From the NCBI RefSeq assembly GCF_014196795.1, contig NZ_JACIEJ010000013.1, positions 1-64,000 of the forward strand: a stretch of 64,000 nucleotides of DNA, read 5' to 3'. How positions within the stretch are numbered: position 1 is the first letter of the stretch; the number at the start of each line of letters is the position of its first letter. Below the pieces are notes generated by a model. It made no database searches and had not been told where the DNA came from. It worked only from the letters and a program-made list of their open reading frames with translations. This DNA comes from Sagittula marina (GTDB lineage: Bacteria > Pseudomonadota > Alphaproteobacteria > Rhodobacterales > Rhodobacteraceae). This document shows positions 18,121 through 26,735 of the stretch, one piece after another. Position numbers and translations under genes: made by a program.

Positions 18121-18849
18121 TTAGGCGACCAAGGAGAGCCCCGCGCCTGCGTCCAGCGGCTGCTCACCGCTGTCGATGAACGGGATGATCGAGAAGGTCT
18201 GCCCGCCGCGCTGTTCTTCGTTCTGCACGGCGTTGACGCGCAGATCGCCATCGGGCGTGTTGATTAGCAACGAAAGGTAGTCATTGCCCGTGCGGCTGCT
18301 TTTGGCCATCCAGGCCGAGCCGACGCGGATCGGTGTGCCCCGGGGCGAGCTGACCTCGATGCGGTAATCGGGGTGGGTCTCCTCGGTCTTGTAGCTGTTC
18401 TCGATCAGCATGAACTCCAGATCGAACATCATGTTGGCGATGTAGCCGGTGAAGGCGTTGTCGGCGTCCATGGCGGTGAGCTCGCCCGAGATCGAGCCGG
18501 ATTTCATCAGGCCGTTCGAGACCAGCGGGATGATCTCAAACGCGCCGCTTTGGGCCGCACGCGCCTCTTTCGTCTGCACCGCGTTGACCCGGAACGGGCC
18601 GAGGCCGACATCGATCTGCATCGAGATGTAGGGGTTGCCGCTGGTATTGCCGGTCTCGTTCCAGGCCGTGCCGATGCGCACCTTGCGGCCTGATTTGTTG
18701 ACTGCCGTCACGTCAAAATCCGGGCTGCGTTCGGACATCTTGGCCCGCGCCTCCAACTGGACGGCGATGTCAAAGCGCGTCCCGTGGATCATGCCGGTGT
18801 ACTGAGCGGCTGCGGTCTCGACATTGCGGGTGAGGGTTCCTGCGAACAT
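18121..18849 (-). CDS. DUF736 family protein with two tandem domains
   Basis: DUF736 proteins are usually about 100-110 residues. This product has 242 residues and contains two related halves: IGTAWNETGNTSGNPYISMQID then FRVNAVQ in the first, and VGSAWMAKSSRTGNDYLSLLI then LRVNAVQ in the second. The halves are joined by a linker with acidic and aromatic residues. The start (MFAGTLTRN) is defined by the family-like opening. The family is found on plasmids and integrative elements; its function is unknown. The recurrent hairpin motif at 18941 lies upstream. Confidence 0.85.
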   Translation of the reverse strand: MFAGTLTRNVETAAAQYTGMIHGTRFDIAVQLEARAKMSERSPDFDVTAVNKSGRKVRIGTAWNETGNTSGNPYISMQIDVGLGPFRVNAVQTKEARAAQSGAFEIIPLVSNGLMKSGSISGELTAMDADNAFTGYIANMMFDLEFMLIENSYKTEETHPDYRIEVSSPRGTPIRVGSAWMAKSSRTGNDYLSLLINTPDGDLRVNAVQNEEQRGGQTFSIIPFIDSGEQPLDAGAGLSLVA

Positions 18850-18940
18850 AGGATGGTTCCTTTTGGATTGGCCGGTGCTTGACGTTTTTGCCAGCGCATC
18901 CGGGATTGCTTTCTCGACCCCTTGAGGGATCACAAATCAG

Positions 18941-18958
18941 AAAGCCTGCTTTCCTTTC
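18941..18958 (-). repeat. Backbone hairpin motif, copy 1
   Basis: The plus strand reads AAAGCCTGCTTTCCTTTC. On the minus strand this is GAAAGGAAAGCAGGCTTT. It lies about 90 bases upstream of the tandem DUF736 gene and resembles copies at 20330, 24652, 29463 and 29963. Confidence 0.55.
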
Positions 18959-19277
18959 AGCCCCGCCCACGGGTCAAAGCTGCTGTCCGAGTGGGAATGC
19001 TCCCCGCGCCTCCGGGTGCTACGCCCCTCCCCTGCCCGTCTGATCTTGATTGGCTGCCCGGATTTTCCGCGCAGTCCTCCGATCGCGCGATGAAGAACTC
19101 CGCCTCTTTTCCGTTCAACCGTTGCCCGCCTCGGTCGGTCAGACCGATGCAGCTACCGTTCGGCACATAGGTGATGAGGTACTGACCGAGCGGGTCCTTG
19201 TGGACAACGTAGCCGGTATTGGCCCAATGCACGGTCTGGCCGGCATCGACGGCCGCCTTGATGTCTTCGAGTGTCAT
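18957..19277 (-). CDS. Small hypothetical plasmid protein
   Basis: The 106-residue product starts MTLEDIKAAVDAGQTVHW and contains the pattern YVVHKDPLGQYLITY and CIGLTDRGG, which looks like a small mixed alpha/beta protein found in plasmid backbones of related bacteria. The C-terminal 40 residues are Arg/Gly-rich and may not be conserved. The start at 19277 has GGAGG in the upstream sequence. The end is preceded by a hairpin between it and the DUF6915 gene. Function unknown. Confidence 0.65.
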   Translation of the reverse strand: MTLEDIKAAVDAGQTVHWANTGYVVHKDPLGQYLITYVPNGSCIGLTDRGGQRLNGKEAEFFIARSEDCAENPGSQSRSDGQGRGVAPGGAGSIPTRTAALTRGRG

Positions 19278-19316
19278 GCGAACCTCCTTACGAAGAATGG
19301 TGGGGAAACGACACAA

Positions 19317-19342
19317 GAAGCCCGGTCGTCCAACCGGGCTTC
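19317..19342 (-). terminator. Hairpin after the DUF6915 gene
   Basis: Perfect 10-bp arms GAAGCCCGGT (19317-19326) and ACCGGGCTTC (19333-19342) with a 6-base loop lie between two minus-strand genes. This may terminate the DUF6915 transcript or shape the next leader. Confidence 0.6.
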
Positions 19343-19377
19343 CATGCAGCATTCGTTTGGCAAACGGCCGAGACCTG

Positions 19378-19839
19378 TCAGGCGCTTCGCGTGGCTTGCG
19401 TCGCGCGCGCCGCCATCCAATCTTTCAGGCCAAGAACCGTTCTTCCGGCTGCGACCTCGGAGGCCCAGGCAACCCTTGGGTCGCCGCAGGGCTCGGAGCC
19501 GACATGCCGGTCGATATGACCATTGGCCATCCATGGCTCGGGCTGGATCCGTCGCAGCCAGTCCGCCATGCTCGGAATGCGGCCCTGGCAGTCTTCACGG
19601 ATATGCTGCTCGCCGATCCAGCGCACGGAAATGTCCCGACCTGCGCTATTGGTCAGGGACAGGCCGAAGACACGTTCGGCCTCATACAGGCCTTGGGCAT
19701 GGTGACGCATCGCTCGGTGCGTAAAGAGCGCGAGGTGCTCTTTCGAGGCATCGAACCAGTCATGTATGGACTGATAGTCAGACGGCACCCCGCCGAATTT
19801 CCGGGCGGAGCTTTCGGCATGATGAAGCGGATGGGCCAT
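19378..19839 (-). CDS. DUF6915 family protein
   Basis: The 153-residue product opens MAHPLHHAESSARKFGGVPSD and has IHDWFDASKEHLALFTHRAMRHHAQG, the signature of DUF6915, a plasmid-linked family of unknown function. Many His residues in the N-terminal half could bind metal. The start is fixed by the family-like opening; an upstream ATG at 19917 would overlap the DUF6878 gene. The gene stops one base short of the next gene's end, so the two are coupled. Confidence 0.8.
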   Translation of the reverse strand: MAHPLHHAESSARKFGGVPSDYQSIHDWFDASKEHLALFTHRAMRHHAQGLYEAERVFGLSLTNSAGRDISVRWIGEQHIREDCQGRIPSMADWLRRIQPEPWMANGHIDRHVGSEPCGDPRVAWASEVAAGRTVLGLKDWMAARATQATRSA

Positions 19840-19840
19840 C

Positions 19841-20227
19841 TCAAAGACCCTCGTCATAGCTGTGCGAGCATTCGACATAGCGGTCCGCGTGATCGAGCGT
19901 GATGCTGTCTGCTGCAATGTCCCAAGTCAGCGTGCCATAGCCGCCCTCATTGTTCTCGAACCCCGGGTGATGGTGATAGGCGAGCGACCAGGCGAAGTCG
20001 CCAACCTCTGTGGCAAGTGGCTCCGGCAGGTTGACCTCTGCAGGCTGCACCGTCACATCCTCGACATTGCCGGAGTCGCCATAGCCTTCGTATTCGGCAG
20101 TGACCTCGCTGATGCCGAGCGCACGTAGTTGCGCGAGCAGCTCCGTTCGGGATGCCTTCAAGGTGGTTTCGCGCTCCGCGCGCCACTGAGCCGCCATTGC
20201 GGCATAATCGATCTGGGGATTGGTCAT
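19841..20227 (-). CDS. DUF6878 family protein
   Basis: The 128-residue product has a helical N-terminus (MTNPQIDYAAMAAQWRAER), the segment VTAEYEGYGDSGNVEDV, and a C-terminus with AYHHHPGFENNEGGYG and YVECSHSYDEGL. This is the DUF6878 pattern. No signal peptide is present. It is the neighbour of DUF6915 and of the helicase gene, an order found in related plasmid backbones. The function is unknown. Confidence 0.8.
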   Translation of the reverse strand: MTNPQIDYAAMAAQWRAERETTLKASRTELLAQLRALGISEVTAEYEGYGDSGNVEDVTVQPAEVNLPEPLATEVGDFAWSLAYHHHPGFENNEGGYGTLTWDIAADSITLDHADRYVECSHSYDEGL

Positions 20228-20329
20228 GGGTCTGTCCTCTTGTCTGTAATTGGGGGGCCGGGCGTGGCATTGGTCAGCGCGCGGCCGGAAAGCGCAGATC
20301 GGTGAAACCCAGATCCGCGACGCCCGGCC

Positions 20330-20350
20330 CAAAGCCCTCTTTGACTTTTC
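20330..20350 (-). repeat. Backbone hairpin motif, copy 2
   Basis: The plus strand reads CAAAGCCCTCTTTGACTTTT plus one C. It overlaps the helicase stop codon and lies about 100 bases upstream of the DUF6878 start. Confidence 0.5.
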
Positions 20351-23300
20351 AGGCGGCTTGTTCTGCCACCTTGGCGACTCGCTGCCCCACGATCCGGGCC
20401 AGAATGCTCCCCGCGTCGATCCCGTCCCCATGCGGCAGGAACACCCGCAATTGGAAGGCGATGATCTCAGTGAAGCAGCCGAGCGCCTTGAGGCCGTCGA
20501 TCATGCCCCGATCCGCACCGCCCAACTCAAGGCGCATCTCGCCTGCGACCCGGCGACGGGTCAGGGTCAGACCCCGGCCCAGATCGAGTGGCGCGGTGGT
20601 GCCAAGGGCGGCGGTCAACATCTCCTGCGGCGTTTGCGGGTTGGAGACGAGGAAGCGGGCGCGCAGCGCGGCCGCACCTTCCTCGCTCAGCGTGCGCCCG
20701 ATCATGGCGGCCGCCCCCTCCGGCGTGACCCGGTAGATGCGCTCATTGGTGGTCGGAATGTCCTTCCAGATCGGCAACAAGAGCCCGGTCAGCAGGTAAA
20801 GCTTGGTCGTGGTGGTTTTTGGCAGGGACGCAGCCTCGACATCCCATAGTCCTGCAAACTCGGGCCTGTCGATCTCTTCCCAAGCCGAGGACTCGAACCG
20901 CACCTCTTCGAGATAGCTCGACCCGTTTGGCCGCACCACCTTGCGCATCAGCGTGACAATGTCTTCGTCATACATCTGCATGGGCCGCGCCGAGATGAGC
21001 GCCGCGCGACCGGAAGCGCGATTGACCATCGGCAGCTTGTCCGGATTGCGCGATATGGCCTCTTCAGCGCCCAGGACATGGACCGGATCCGTGACCTCGA
21101 GCCCGATGATCCGCGTCACGGCGCCGGATTTCGGGCAGGTCCAGAGATCTTCCGTGGAGACCTGTTCTATCTTCTCGCCGCGCAGGGTTTCCACGCCGAG
21201 ATCGAGCGTGCCCGCCGCGCGCGCGCGCTCAGACTGATCGGCAATCCGCCTCATGAACTCGGCAAAGAGCGCGTTCTGCATGTGGATGGGCAGCGCAAGC
21301 ACCCGGTTGAGAAACCGCTGGATCGGCGGCAGCTCCTCAAGGAGCACCCCGTCCTTGTCGATCAGCCGCAGGGCTGTCCAGTCGGTGAAGCTCTCGTAGC
21401 TCATCGCTTCAGCGCGCCCGGCGGCAAGATCGGCGAAATACCCACGCAGCGCCGCCCGCGCGATCGGGCTTTCGAGATTGTCCTCCTCCCGGAACATGCC
21501 CTGCGAGCCGGTCTCGCGCTGACCCTTGGTCAAGGCCCCAAGCTGGTCGAGGCGTTTGGCTATCGTCGAGGTGAAACGCTTTTCGCCATGCACATCCGAG
21601 GTGCAGACCCGGAAGAACGGCGCGTTGACCTGGGCAGAGCGATGCGTGCGGCCCAGCCCCTGGATGGCCGCATCCGCGCGCCAGCCGGGCTCCAACAGGT
21701 AGTGCCGACGCCGTTTCTGGTTCTTCGCCGTTTGCGCCGCATGGTAGGATCGACCGGTGCCACCCGCATCGGAGAAGATCAGGACATCCTTTTCGCCGTC
21801 CATGAAGGCTTGGGTCTCCGACGAATTGCTGCTGGCGGCGCGCTTCTCGATGAAAAGATGACCATCCTCGGCCTTCAAAGGGCGGATGGAGCGCCCGGTG
21901 ACCTCTGCGACGGCCTCGTCGCCAAAAGCCCAGAGGATCTGATCGAGCGCCGAGGGGATCGGGGCGAGCGTCATCAACTCCATCATGGCCGCGTCACGCA
22001 AAGCGAGCGCCTCGCGCGAGACAACGAGCGCCCCGGTCTCATCCCGTAAAGGTTCCACTACCATATTGCCGTCGATCTCGACCAGCTTTTGCGCATGGAT
22101 CGGGAAGGCCTGTTCGAGGTAGCCCAGCACGTAGTCACGCGGCGTCAAGGCACCCTCGACGAGTTCATCCTCCGGGTCCATCGTCTCAAGCCGACGCTTC
22201 AACAGGCTTTCGCCTGTAGAGACAACCTGGATGACGCAAGCCTTGCCCGCCGCCAGATCGTCCGCGATGGCGCGGATGATGGTCGGGGCCTTCATGCCCA
22301 TCAGCAGATGATTGAAGAAGCGCTGCTTCGTGCTCTCGAAGCGGGACTTGGCCGAGGCGCGTGCGGCCGAGGCATTAGTCTCTACCGAGGCGTCGTTGAC
22401 GCCGGTCGCTGTCAGCGCGGCCTCGAGATTGTGATGAATCGTCCGAAACGAAGTCGCGTATGCGTCGTAGATCTCGATCTGGGCCGGGGTGAGCGCGTGT
22501 TCGAGCACATCGTATTCCACGCCATCAAAGCTGAGGGCGCGCGCCGTGTAGAGGCCGAGTGTCTTGAGATCACGCGCGACCACCTCCATGGCAGCGACAC
22601 CGCCGGCTTCCATCGCCGAGACGAAACTCTCGCGGCTCGGAAAGGGGTATTCGGGGCCCTGCCCCCAGAGCCCCAGCCGCGCGGCATAGGCCAGGTTGTG
22701 CACGCTCGTGGCGCCCGTGGCCGAGATGTAGAAGACGCGAGCGTGGGGTGCTGCCAGTTGCAGCCGCAGGCCAGCAAGGCCCTGCTGGGAGGGTTTGACC
22801 CCCCTGCCCTGCTCGGACCCTGCCGCGTTCTGCATGGCATGGGCCTCATCAAAAGCGAGGACGCCTTCAAAGTCTGCGCCCATCCAGTCGAGGATCTGGC
22901 TCAGTCGCGTGGTGCCGCATTTGCCCGCGGACCGCAGCGTGGCGTAGGTGACGAACAGGATACCGTCGCCCATCGGGACGGGCTGGTCCGGTTTCCATTT
23001 TGAGAGCGGCTGGATGTCGGCTGGCGAGCCGCCGAGATCGGTCCAGTCGCGGATGGCGTCCTCGATGAGCGTGGCGGATTTGGAGACCCAGATCGCCTTT
23101 CTGCGACCGGCCAGCCAGTTCACGAGAATGAGCCCCGCGCATTCGCGGCCCTTGCCGCAACCGGTGCCGTCGCCGAGGAAATAGCCAAGGCGATAGGCTC
23201 GTGCATCCGGGTCATCATCGGCGCGCGTCAGCTTGGTCTGGTCGTCATCGATCGCGAACCGACCCGGCAGGTCGCGCCCATGGGCGTCATGCGCCATGAT

Positions 23301-24611
23301 GATGGTTTCCAGCTGCGCCTCGGAGAGATGTCCCTCCTCGATCAACCGGGCGGGCAGGCGCAAGTCATCACTGCCCGTGTTTGAGGGCATGGGCGGGGCA
23401 ACCGAGGCCATGGCGATGCTTTCAACGAGCGGCGTGGGATGTTCCTGCGCACCCGCAATCGCGATCCGCTGCGGCCGGTAACGCGCATAGATGTCCGAGA
23501 CCGGCGTGTTGTCGCGAGGGGTCTCAAAGCTTGTGAAGCTGAGCGGACGGACGGCATTGGCCCGGGGTTTGGAGGCGGCAACAGGCGCAGCGGCGGTCTT
23601 GCGCGGGGCAGAGGGTGCAACGGTCGGTCGCGCAGTAGTAACCGCTGCCGCCTGTTGTACGTGGCGCATCTTGGTCCGGGTCGCGGCCACGGAGTCGACA
23701 AAAGGAAGGGCCTCATCCAGATCGCACACAATAGCGCGGATCATCTCCCCATCCTCCTGCACCTTGTCGAAGACCATCAGCTGGGTTTCGACAGAGGTGC
23801 CGAGCTTGCGGTAGACCTGCCCCGGCATCGTCAGCGCGAAGCGTGGCGTCAGGAGACCGCAGGCGCGGGACCAATGCGCGGCATCGCGTTCGGGCGTGAA
23901 TCCCGGCGGCATGATCGCCACCAGCCGCCCGCCGGGTGCCAAGCGCTTTGCAGCCGCAATGAGATGTTTGGCGGCGATGTGCTTGTCTCGGGAGCGGTCG
24001 ACCGAGGAGGTGAAGGGCGGGTTCATCACCACGACGTCGGGTAGAACCGGCGACTGCAGCAGATCGTCGATATGCTCGCCGTCATGGCCCGTCACCTCGC
24101 CGCCGAAAACCGCGCGCAGGAGGCGCTGGCGAAAGGGGTCGATCTCGTTGAGCACAAGGGTGGCACCGGCCCGGGCGGCGAAAGCAGCCAGAGCACCAGT
24201 GCCAGCCGAGGGCTCCAGCACGGTCTCGCCCTTGCGAACGGCTGCCGCCCGCACGACCATTGCCGCGAAAGGCAACGGCGTGGAAAACTGCTGCAGCCGG
24301 ATCTGCTGCTCTGACCGGCGGGTTTCCGTCAGCAGCCGCGAGGCAAGCAGCTTTGCAGCGGCGATGTCATCTGGCACGCCGTTCCCACGCAGCAACACTT
24401 GGACAGCCGCGGCCTGCATCAGGTCATATGCCATGCGCCAGTCCCAGGCACCGCCGGCATCGCTGCCATGGAACGTCTCGCGCATGATACGCGCGAGCGC
24501 TGAACTGCGCAGGGGCTGGTGGTGGATCTCTGTGCCGATAAGCGCTAGCGCAGAGGCGAGATCGGCTTCGGAGATTGCGAGAGCCGGGTTGGCCGTTCTG
24601 GGTTTGGACAT
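20349..24611 (-). CDS. Methyltransferase plus Strawberry-notch-type helicase (DarB-like)
   Basis: This 1420-residue protein joins two enzymes. The first 300 residues hold a class I methyltransferase: the SAM loop LEPSAGTGALAAFA, the acidic end of strand 2 (NEIDP), and the NPPF amino-methylation motif. A linker follows, then a large helicase of the Strawberry-notch (SBNO) type with Walker A FLGDGTGCGKGRE near 479, Walker B AFDEAHAM near 587, and a C-terminal helicase half. Phage P1 DarB has the same layout and protects DNA from restriction. Here it may modify or protect plasmid DNA on transfer (inference). The start is MSKPRTANP. Confidence 0.88.
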   Translation of the reverse strand: MSKPRTANPALAISEADLASALALIGTEIHHQPLRSSALARIMRETFHGSDAGGAWDWRMAYDLMQAAAVQVLLRGNGVPDDIAAAKLLASRLLTETRRSEQQIRLQQFSTPLPFAAMVVRAAAVRKGETVLEPSAGTGALAAFAARAGATLVLNEIDPFRQRLLRAVFGGEVTGHDGEHIDDLLQSPVLPDVVVMNPPFTSSVDRSRDKHIAAKHLIAAAKRLAPGGRLVAIMPPGFTPERDAAHWSRACGLLTPRFALTMPGQVYRKLGTSVETQLMVFDKVQEDGEMIRAIVCDLDEALPFVDSVAATRTKMRHVQQAAAVTTARPTVAPSAPRKTAAAPVAASKPRANAVRPLSFTSFETPRDNTPVSDIYARYRPQRIAIAGAQEHPTPLVESIAMASVAPPMPSNTGSDDLRLPARLIEEGHLSEAQLETIIMAHDAHGRDLPGRFAIDDDQTKLTRADDDPDARAYRLGYFLGDGTGCGKGRECAGLILVNWLAGRRKAIWVSKSATLIEDAIRDWTDLGGSPADIQPLSKWKPDQPVPMGDGILFVTYATLRSAGKCGTTRLSQILDWMGADFEGVLAFDEAHAMQNAAGSEQGRGVKPSQQGLAGLRLQLAAPHARVFYISATGATSVHNLAYAARLGLWGQGPEYPFPSRESFVSAMEAGGVAAMEVVARDLKTLGLYTARALSFDGVEYDVLEHALTPAQIEIYDAYATSFRTIHHNLEAALTATGVNDASVETNASAARASAKSRFESTKQRFFNHLLMGMKAPTIIRAIADDLAAGKACVIQVVSTGESLLKRRLETMDPEDELVEGALTPRDYVLGYLEQAFPIHAQKLVEIDGNMVVEPLRDETGALVVSREALALRDAAMMELMTLAPIPSALDQILWAFGDEAVAEVTGRSIRPLKAEDGHLFIEKRAASSNSSETQAFMDGEKDVLIFSDAGGTGRSYHAAQTAKNQKRRRHYLLEPGWRADAAIQGLGRTHRSAQVNAPFFRVCTSDVHGEKRFTSTIAKRLDQLGALTKGQRETGSQGMFREEDNLESPIARAALRGYFADLAAGRAEAMSYESFTDWTALRLIDKDGVLLEELPPIQRFLNRVLALPIHMQNALFAEFMRRIADQSERARAAGTLDLGVETLRGEKIEQVSTEDLWTCPKSGAVTRIIGLEVTDPVHVLGAEEAISRNPDKLPMVNRASGRAALISARPMQMYDEDIVTLMRKVVRPNGSSYLEEVRFESSAWEEIDRPEFAGLWDVEAASLPKTTTTKLYLLTGLLLPIWKDIPTTNERIYRVTPEGAAAMIGRTLSEEGAAALRARFLVSNPQTPQEMLTAALGTTAPLDLGRGLTLTRRRVAGEMRLELGGADRGMIDGLKALGCFTEIIAFQLRVFLPHGDGIDAGSILARIVGQRVAKVAEQAA

Positions 24612-24651
24612 GGGGATTTTCCTTTGGATCAGGGTCTGAGTTCCAAAGGAC

Positions 24652-24673
24652 AAAAAGCCCGCTTTCGCTTTTC
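24652..24673 (-). repeat. Backbone hairpin motif, copy 3
   Basis: The plus strand reads AAAAAGCCCGCTTTCGCTTT plus TC. It lies 41 bases upstream of the helicase start. On the minus strand it can fold AAAAGC against GCTTTT. Confidence 0.55.
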
Positions 24674-24714
24674 AAGGTGACGGGGGTCAGACCGCGCTGA
24701 CCTCCAAGGCTTGG

Positions 24715-24867
24715 TCAGGACTTGGGTTCGACCTCCCGTTTCGCATCAATCAATGCCTGTGCGGCCTGCATCACCTGAACTTGAGATGTTCCCGTGCATT
24801 CCTCCTCCAGCGCGGCCTGCACCTTCGCGCGAAACCACGCGTCATACGAATTGACATCAGCCGCCAC
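24715..24867 (-). CDS. Antitoxin/stability-determinant-like small protein
   Basis: The 50-residue product starts at a GTG preceded by GAGGAG. The core SYDAWFRAKVQAALEE closely matches the opening of plasmid stability determinants (ParD/PaaA2-like antitoxins), which bind a ParE-type toxin. No toxin gene follows; the next gene is the helicase. It may be an orphan antitoxin or a remnant of a broken pair. The frame is too short to prove by sequence alone. Confidence 0.55.
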   Translation of the reverse strand: MAADVNSYDAWFRAKVQAALEEECTGTSQVQVMQAAQALIDAKREVEPKS

Positions 24868-25021
24868 GGAAATGCTCCTCGAGCCCGATATCCAGCAGCT
24901 TGCCGAGGTCATCGGGCATGTCTGCAACGTGCACAGCAATTGGGAAACGGTGCCCCGTCAGGTCAGGCGCGCATTGCTCCTCTAGCCCGAGGTGCTGCCT
25001 ATCCTTTTCCGTTTCGTCCAT
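24857..25021 (-). CDS. Possible 54-residue small protein
   Basis: An ATG at 25021 follows GGAGAAAG and opens a frame MDETEKDRQHLGLEEQ, ending GLEEHFRGG. Its last bases overlap the GTG of the antitoxin-like gene, as expected for coupled small genes. It is acidic and shows no family resemblance. It could be noise; the good ribosome binding site is the main support. Confidence 0.35.
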   Translation of the reverse strand: MDETEKDRQHLGLEEQCAPDLTGHRFPIAVHVADMPDDLGKLLDIGLEEHFRGG

Positions 25022-25115
25022 TGTGCTTTCTCCGACCGTATTATCAGCCGATGCTACATCTTCCAGCGGGGCGTCGTAAACGATAATGCCAAAGGGTCAC
25101 AGCAAGCTGGCCCAC

Positions 25116-25634
25116 TTACCGATCGGGCACCGCTTCAAGGGAAGTTTCGAACCGCTTGCCCGCCGCTGCAGCTTCTTTCAAGAGCGCGTCGAAATTGTCA
25201 GGTGGATTGCCATCTTCCAACATCCCTTTGAACGTCGCATAGGCATCCGTCTTGCTGCCGTAGGCGCGCAGGGTCTTGTCGTCGTTCACCCAGGCCACCA
25301 CGATGACCTTCGCATCGCTGTTGAACCGATAGAACAGCCGATACTGCTGGAAGAATTTCGCCCGGAACCAGTGCTTGCGGTGATCGCCGAGTGTGCCGCC
25401 TTGCCGGAAGGCGGCGGCACCCGGATCTGCCGGTATGGCCTCGGTGACCAGCTTGAAGATGGCGGCCAGCCGTTTCGTCGGGTTTTTCTTGCGCCAGGTC
25501 TTAGGATCGCGTGCCTTACGCGCCTCGACCTCTTCAATCAGCCCTTCGAGCTGATCCAGAAAGAGCGGATGCGCATAAATCGACCATCCGTTTACGACAA
25601 GCGGCGCTTGGGCGGGCACGCTATCGCCGCTCAT
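25116..25634 (-). CDS. yhaV: YhaV-family toxin
   Basis: The 172-residue product matches YhaV, a ribosome-dependent or free mRNA endonuclease toxin of the RelE fold. Visible are NGWSIYAHPLFLDQLEGL at the start, FRQGGTLGDHRKHWFRAKF and QQYRLFYRF in the middle, and VAWVNDDKTLRAYG near the end. Length is typical. It overlaps its antitoxin gene prlF by four bases (ATGA), the standard order of this pair. It probably stabilises the plasmid by killing cells that lose it. Confidence 0.93.
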   Translation of the reverse strand: MSGDSVPAQAPLVVNGWSIYAHPLFLDQLEGLIEEVEARKARDPKTWRKKNPTKRLAAIFKLVTEAIPADPGAAAFRQGGTLGDHRKHWFRAKFFQQYRLFYRFNSDAKVIVVAWVNDDKTLRAYGSKTDAYATFKGMLEDGNPPDNFDALLKEAAAAGKRFETSLEAVPDR

Positions 25635-25957
25635 TCATCCTCGAGCGATAGCGGCGCATCGAGATCGACGTCAACGTCTCCGACCAGTGCTGCAAGACGG
25701 TCATGCAAAGCCCCATCGAACGCCCGAATGCGGTCCGGATGCGCCTTGATATCTGCCTCGACAAAATCGAGAAAGGCTCCGAGCACGGGATCTTCCTCGT
25801 CGCTGCGCACGGGCTCGATATAGACCCTGCCACTCGGCTCGGTGCAGTAACGAATCTGGTCGCCCTTGCCCAGCTTGAGCTGTTTGCGCACACCCGCCGG
25901 CACGGTCGTCTGATACCGATCCGTGAGTTTCGAGACATCTTGTGCGAGGGCTGTCAT
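25631..25957 (-). CDS. prlF: PrlF/SohA-family antitoxin
   Basis: The 108-residue product has a swapped-hairpin AbrB-type DNA-binding N-terminus (VSKLTDRYQTTVPAGVRKQL, then GDQIRY) and an acidic C-terminus (DVDVDLDAPLSLEDE). The family partner of YhaV neutralises the toxin and represses the operon. The promoter region at 25958-26030 is AT-richer and contains TAATGCATTTGCATTG, a candidate autorepressor site. The two genes form a complete type II toxin-antitoxin module. Confidence 0.93.
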   Translation of the reverse strand: MTALAQDVSKLTDRYQTTVPAGVRKQLKLGKGDQIRYCTEPSGRVYIEPVRSDEEDPVLGAFLDFVEADIKAHPDRIRAFDGALHDRLAALVGDVDVDLDAPLSLEDE

Positions 25958-26081
25958 GGCAGTCTCCTGAAGAAAAGGTTCTTTGCTGCCCGCGATAGGT
26001 AATGCATTTGCATTGCCTTGTCAAGACAAGCCGCAGCATCTGCTGTCGCCGGGCAGGTCAATGAACCGTTCGGCGCAGGAC

Positions 26082-26735
26082 CTAATTTCGCCCCGCCAGG
26101 AACTCCGCCAGCACCGGGCTAGCCGCACCTTTCGCGGAGCTGAGCAGCTCCGAGCCCGCAAGCGAGGCCTTCGACAGGCGTACGAGCCCACCAGTTTCCT
26201 CGATGCGGTAGCAGCGGCGTTTTTGCCGCCCCCGCTTGTAGTGCGTCGCGGTGACGATCTGGCAGGCGCTACCATCGGTGAGCGTCACAGGGGTGGCGAG
26301 CCTGATCTTGTCGCCTTCCTCGTAGTCCGGGATCGCAGCCCAATCCCGGCAGCGCTGACGCCAGTGCTGGGCGTAGCTGTCCGGGTCTTTCAGGTCGGAG
26401 AGAAGCGCGATCAGCCCAAGGGGAGCACGAGACTCGTGCGGGCCAGCGCTTTCCTCCATGTCCTTGTAGCCCCAGCAGCCGTCATCGTATCGGGTGAGGA
26501 AGACAGCCCCGAAAGTGATGGAGCCATCTGCATGGGTGACATAGGTCGTGTCTTCGACTGGGGTGCCGTCGAGATTGGTGACCCTTGCCGCCGCATACCA
26601 GGTGGAGCCGACCTTGCATGCCTTGACCAGTTCCGTCTTGCGCCTTTCGCCCTCGAAGGTGCACAGCCGAGCAATCTCCGCTTTCTCATCCGCGTAGGTC
26701 TGGACGCGGCCGTCGGTGTAGAAGAGCCAACCCAT
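26082..26735 (-). CDS. DUF6927 family protein
   Basis: The 217-residue product opens MGWLFYTDGRVQTYADEKAEI and contains WYAAARV and VFLTRYDDGCWGYKDMEESAGP, the pattern of DUF6927. The C-terminal part has a basic stretch (KRGRQKRRCYRIEE) that could bind nucleic acid. No signal peptide. It overlaps the upstream gene by one base, so they are coupled. The function is unknown; the family is common on plasmids of this group. Confidence 0.8.
   Translation of the reverse strand: MGWLFYTDGRVQTYADEKAEIARLCTFEGERRKTELVKACKVGSTWYAAARVTNLDGTPVEDTTYVTHADGSITFGAVFLTRYDDGCWGYKDMEESAGPHESRAPLGLIALLSDLKDPDSYAQHWRQRCRDWAAIPDYEEGDKIRLATPVTLTDGSACQIVTATHYKRGRQKRRCYRIEETGGLVRLSKASLAGSELLSSAKGAASPVLAEFLAGRN

Noticed and set aside
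21078-22049. Long plus-strand frames inside the helicase gene
   Set aside because: They mirror the helicase codons and carry no family motif.
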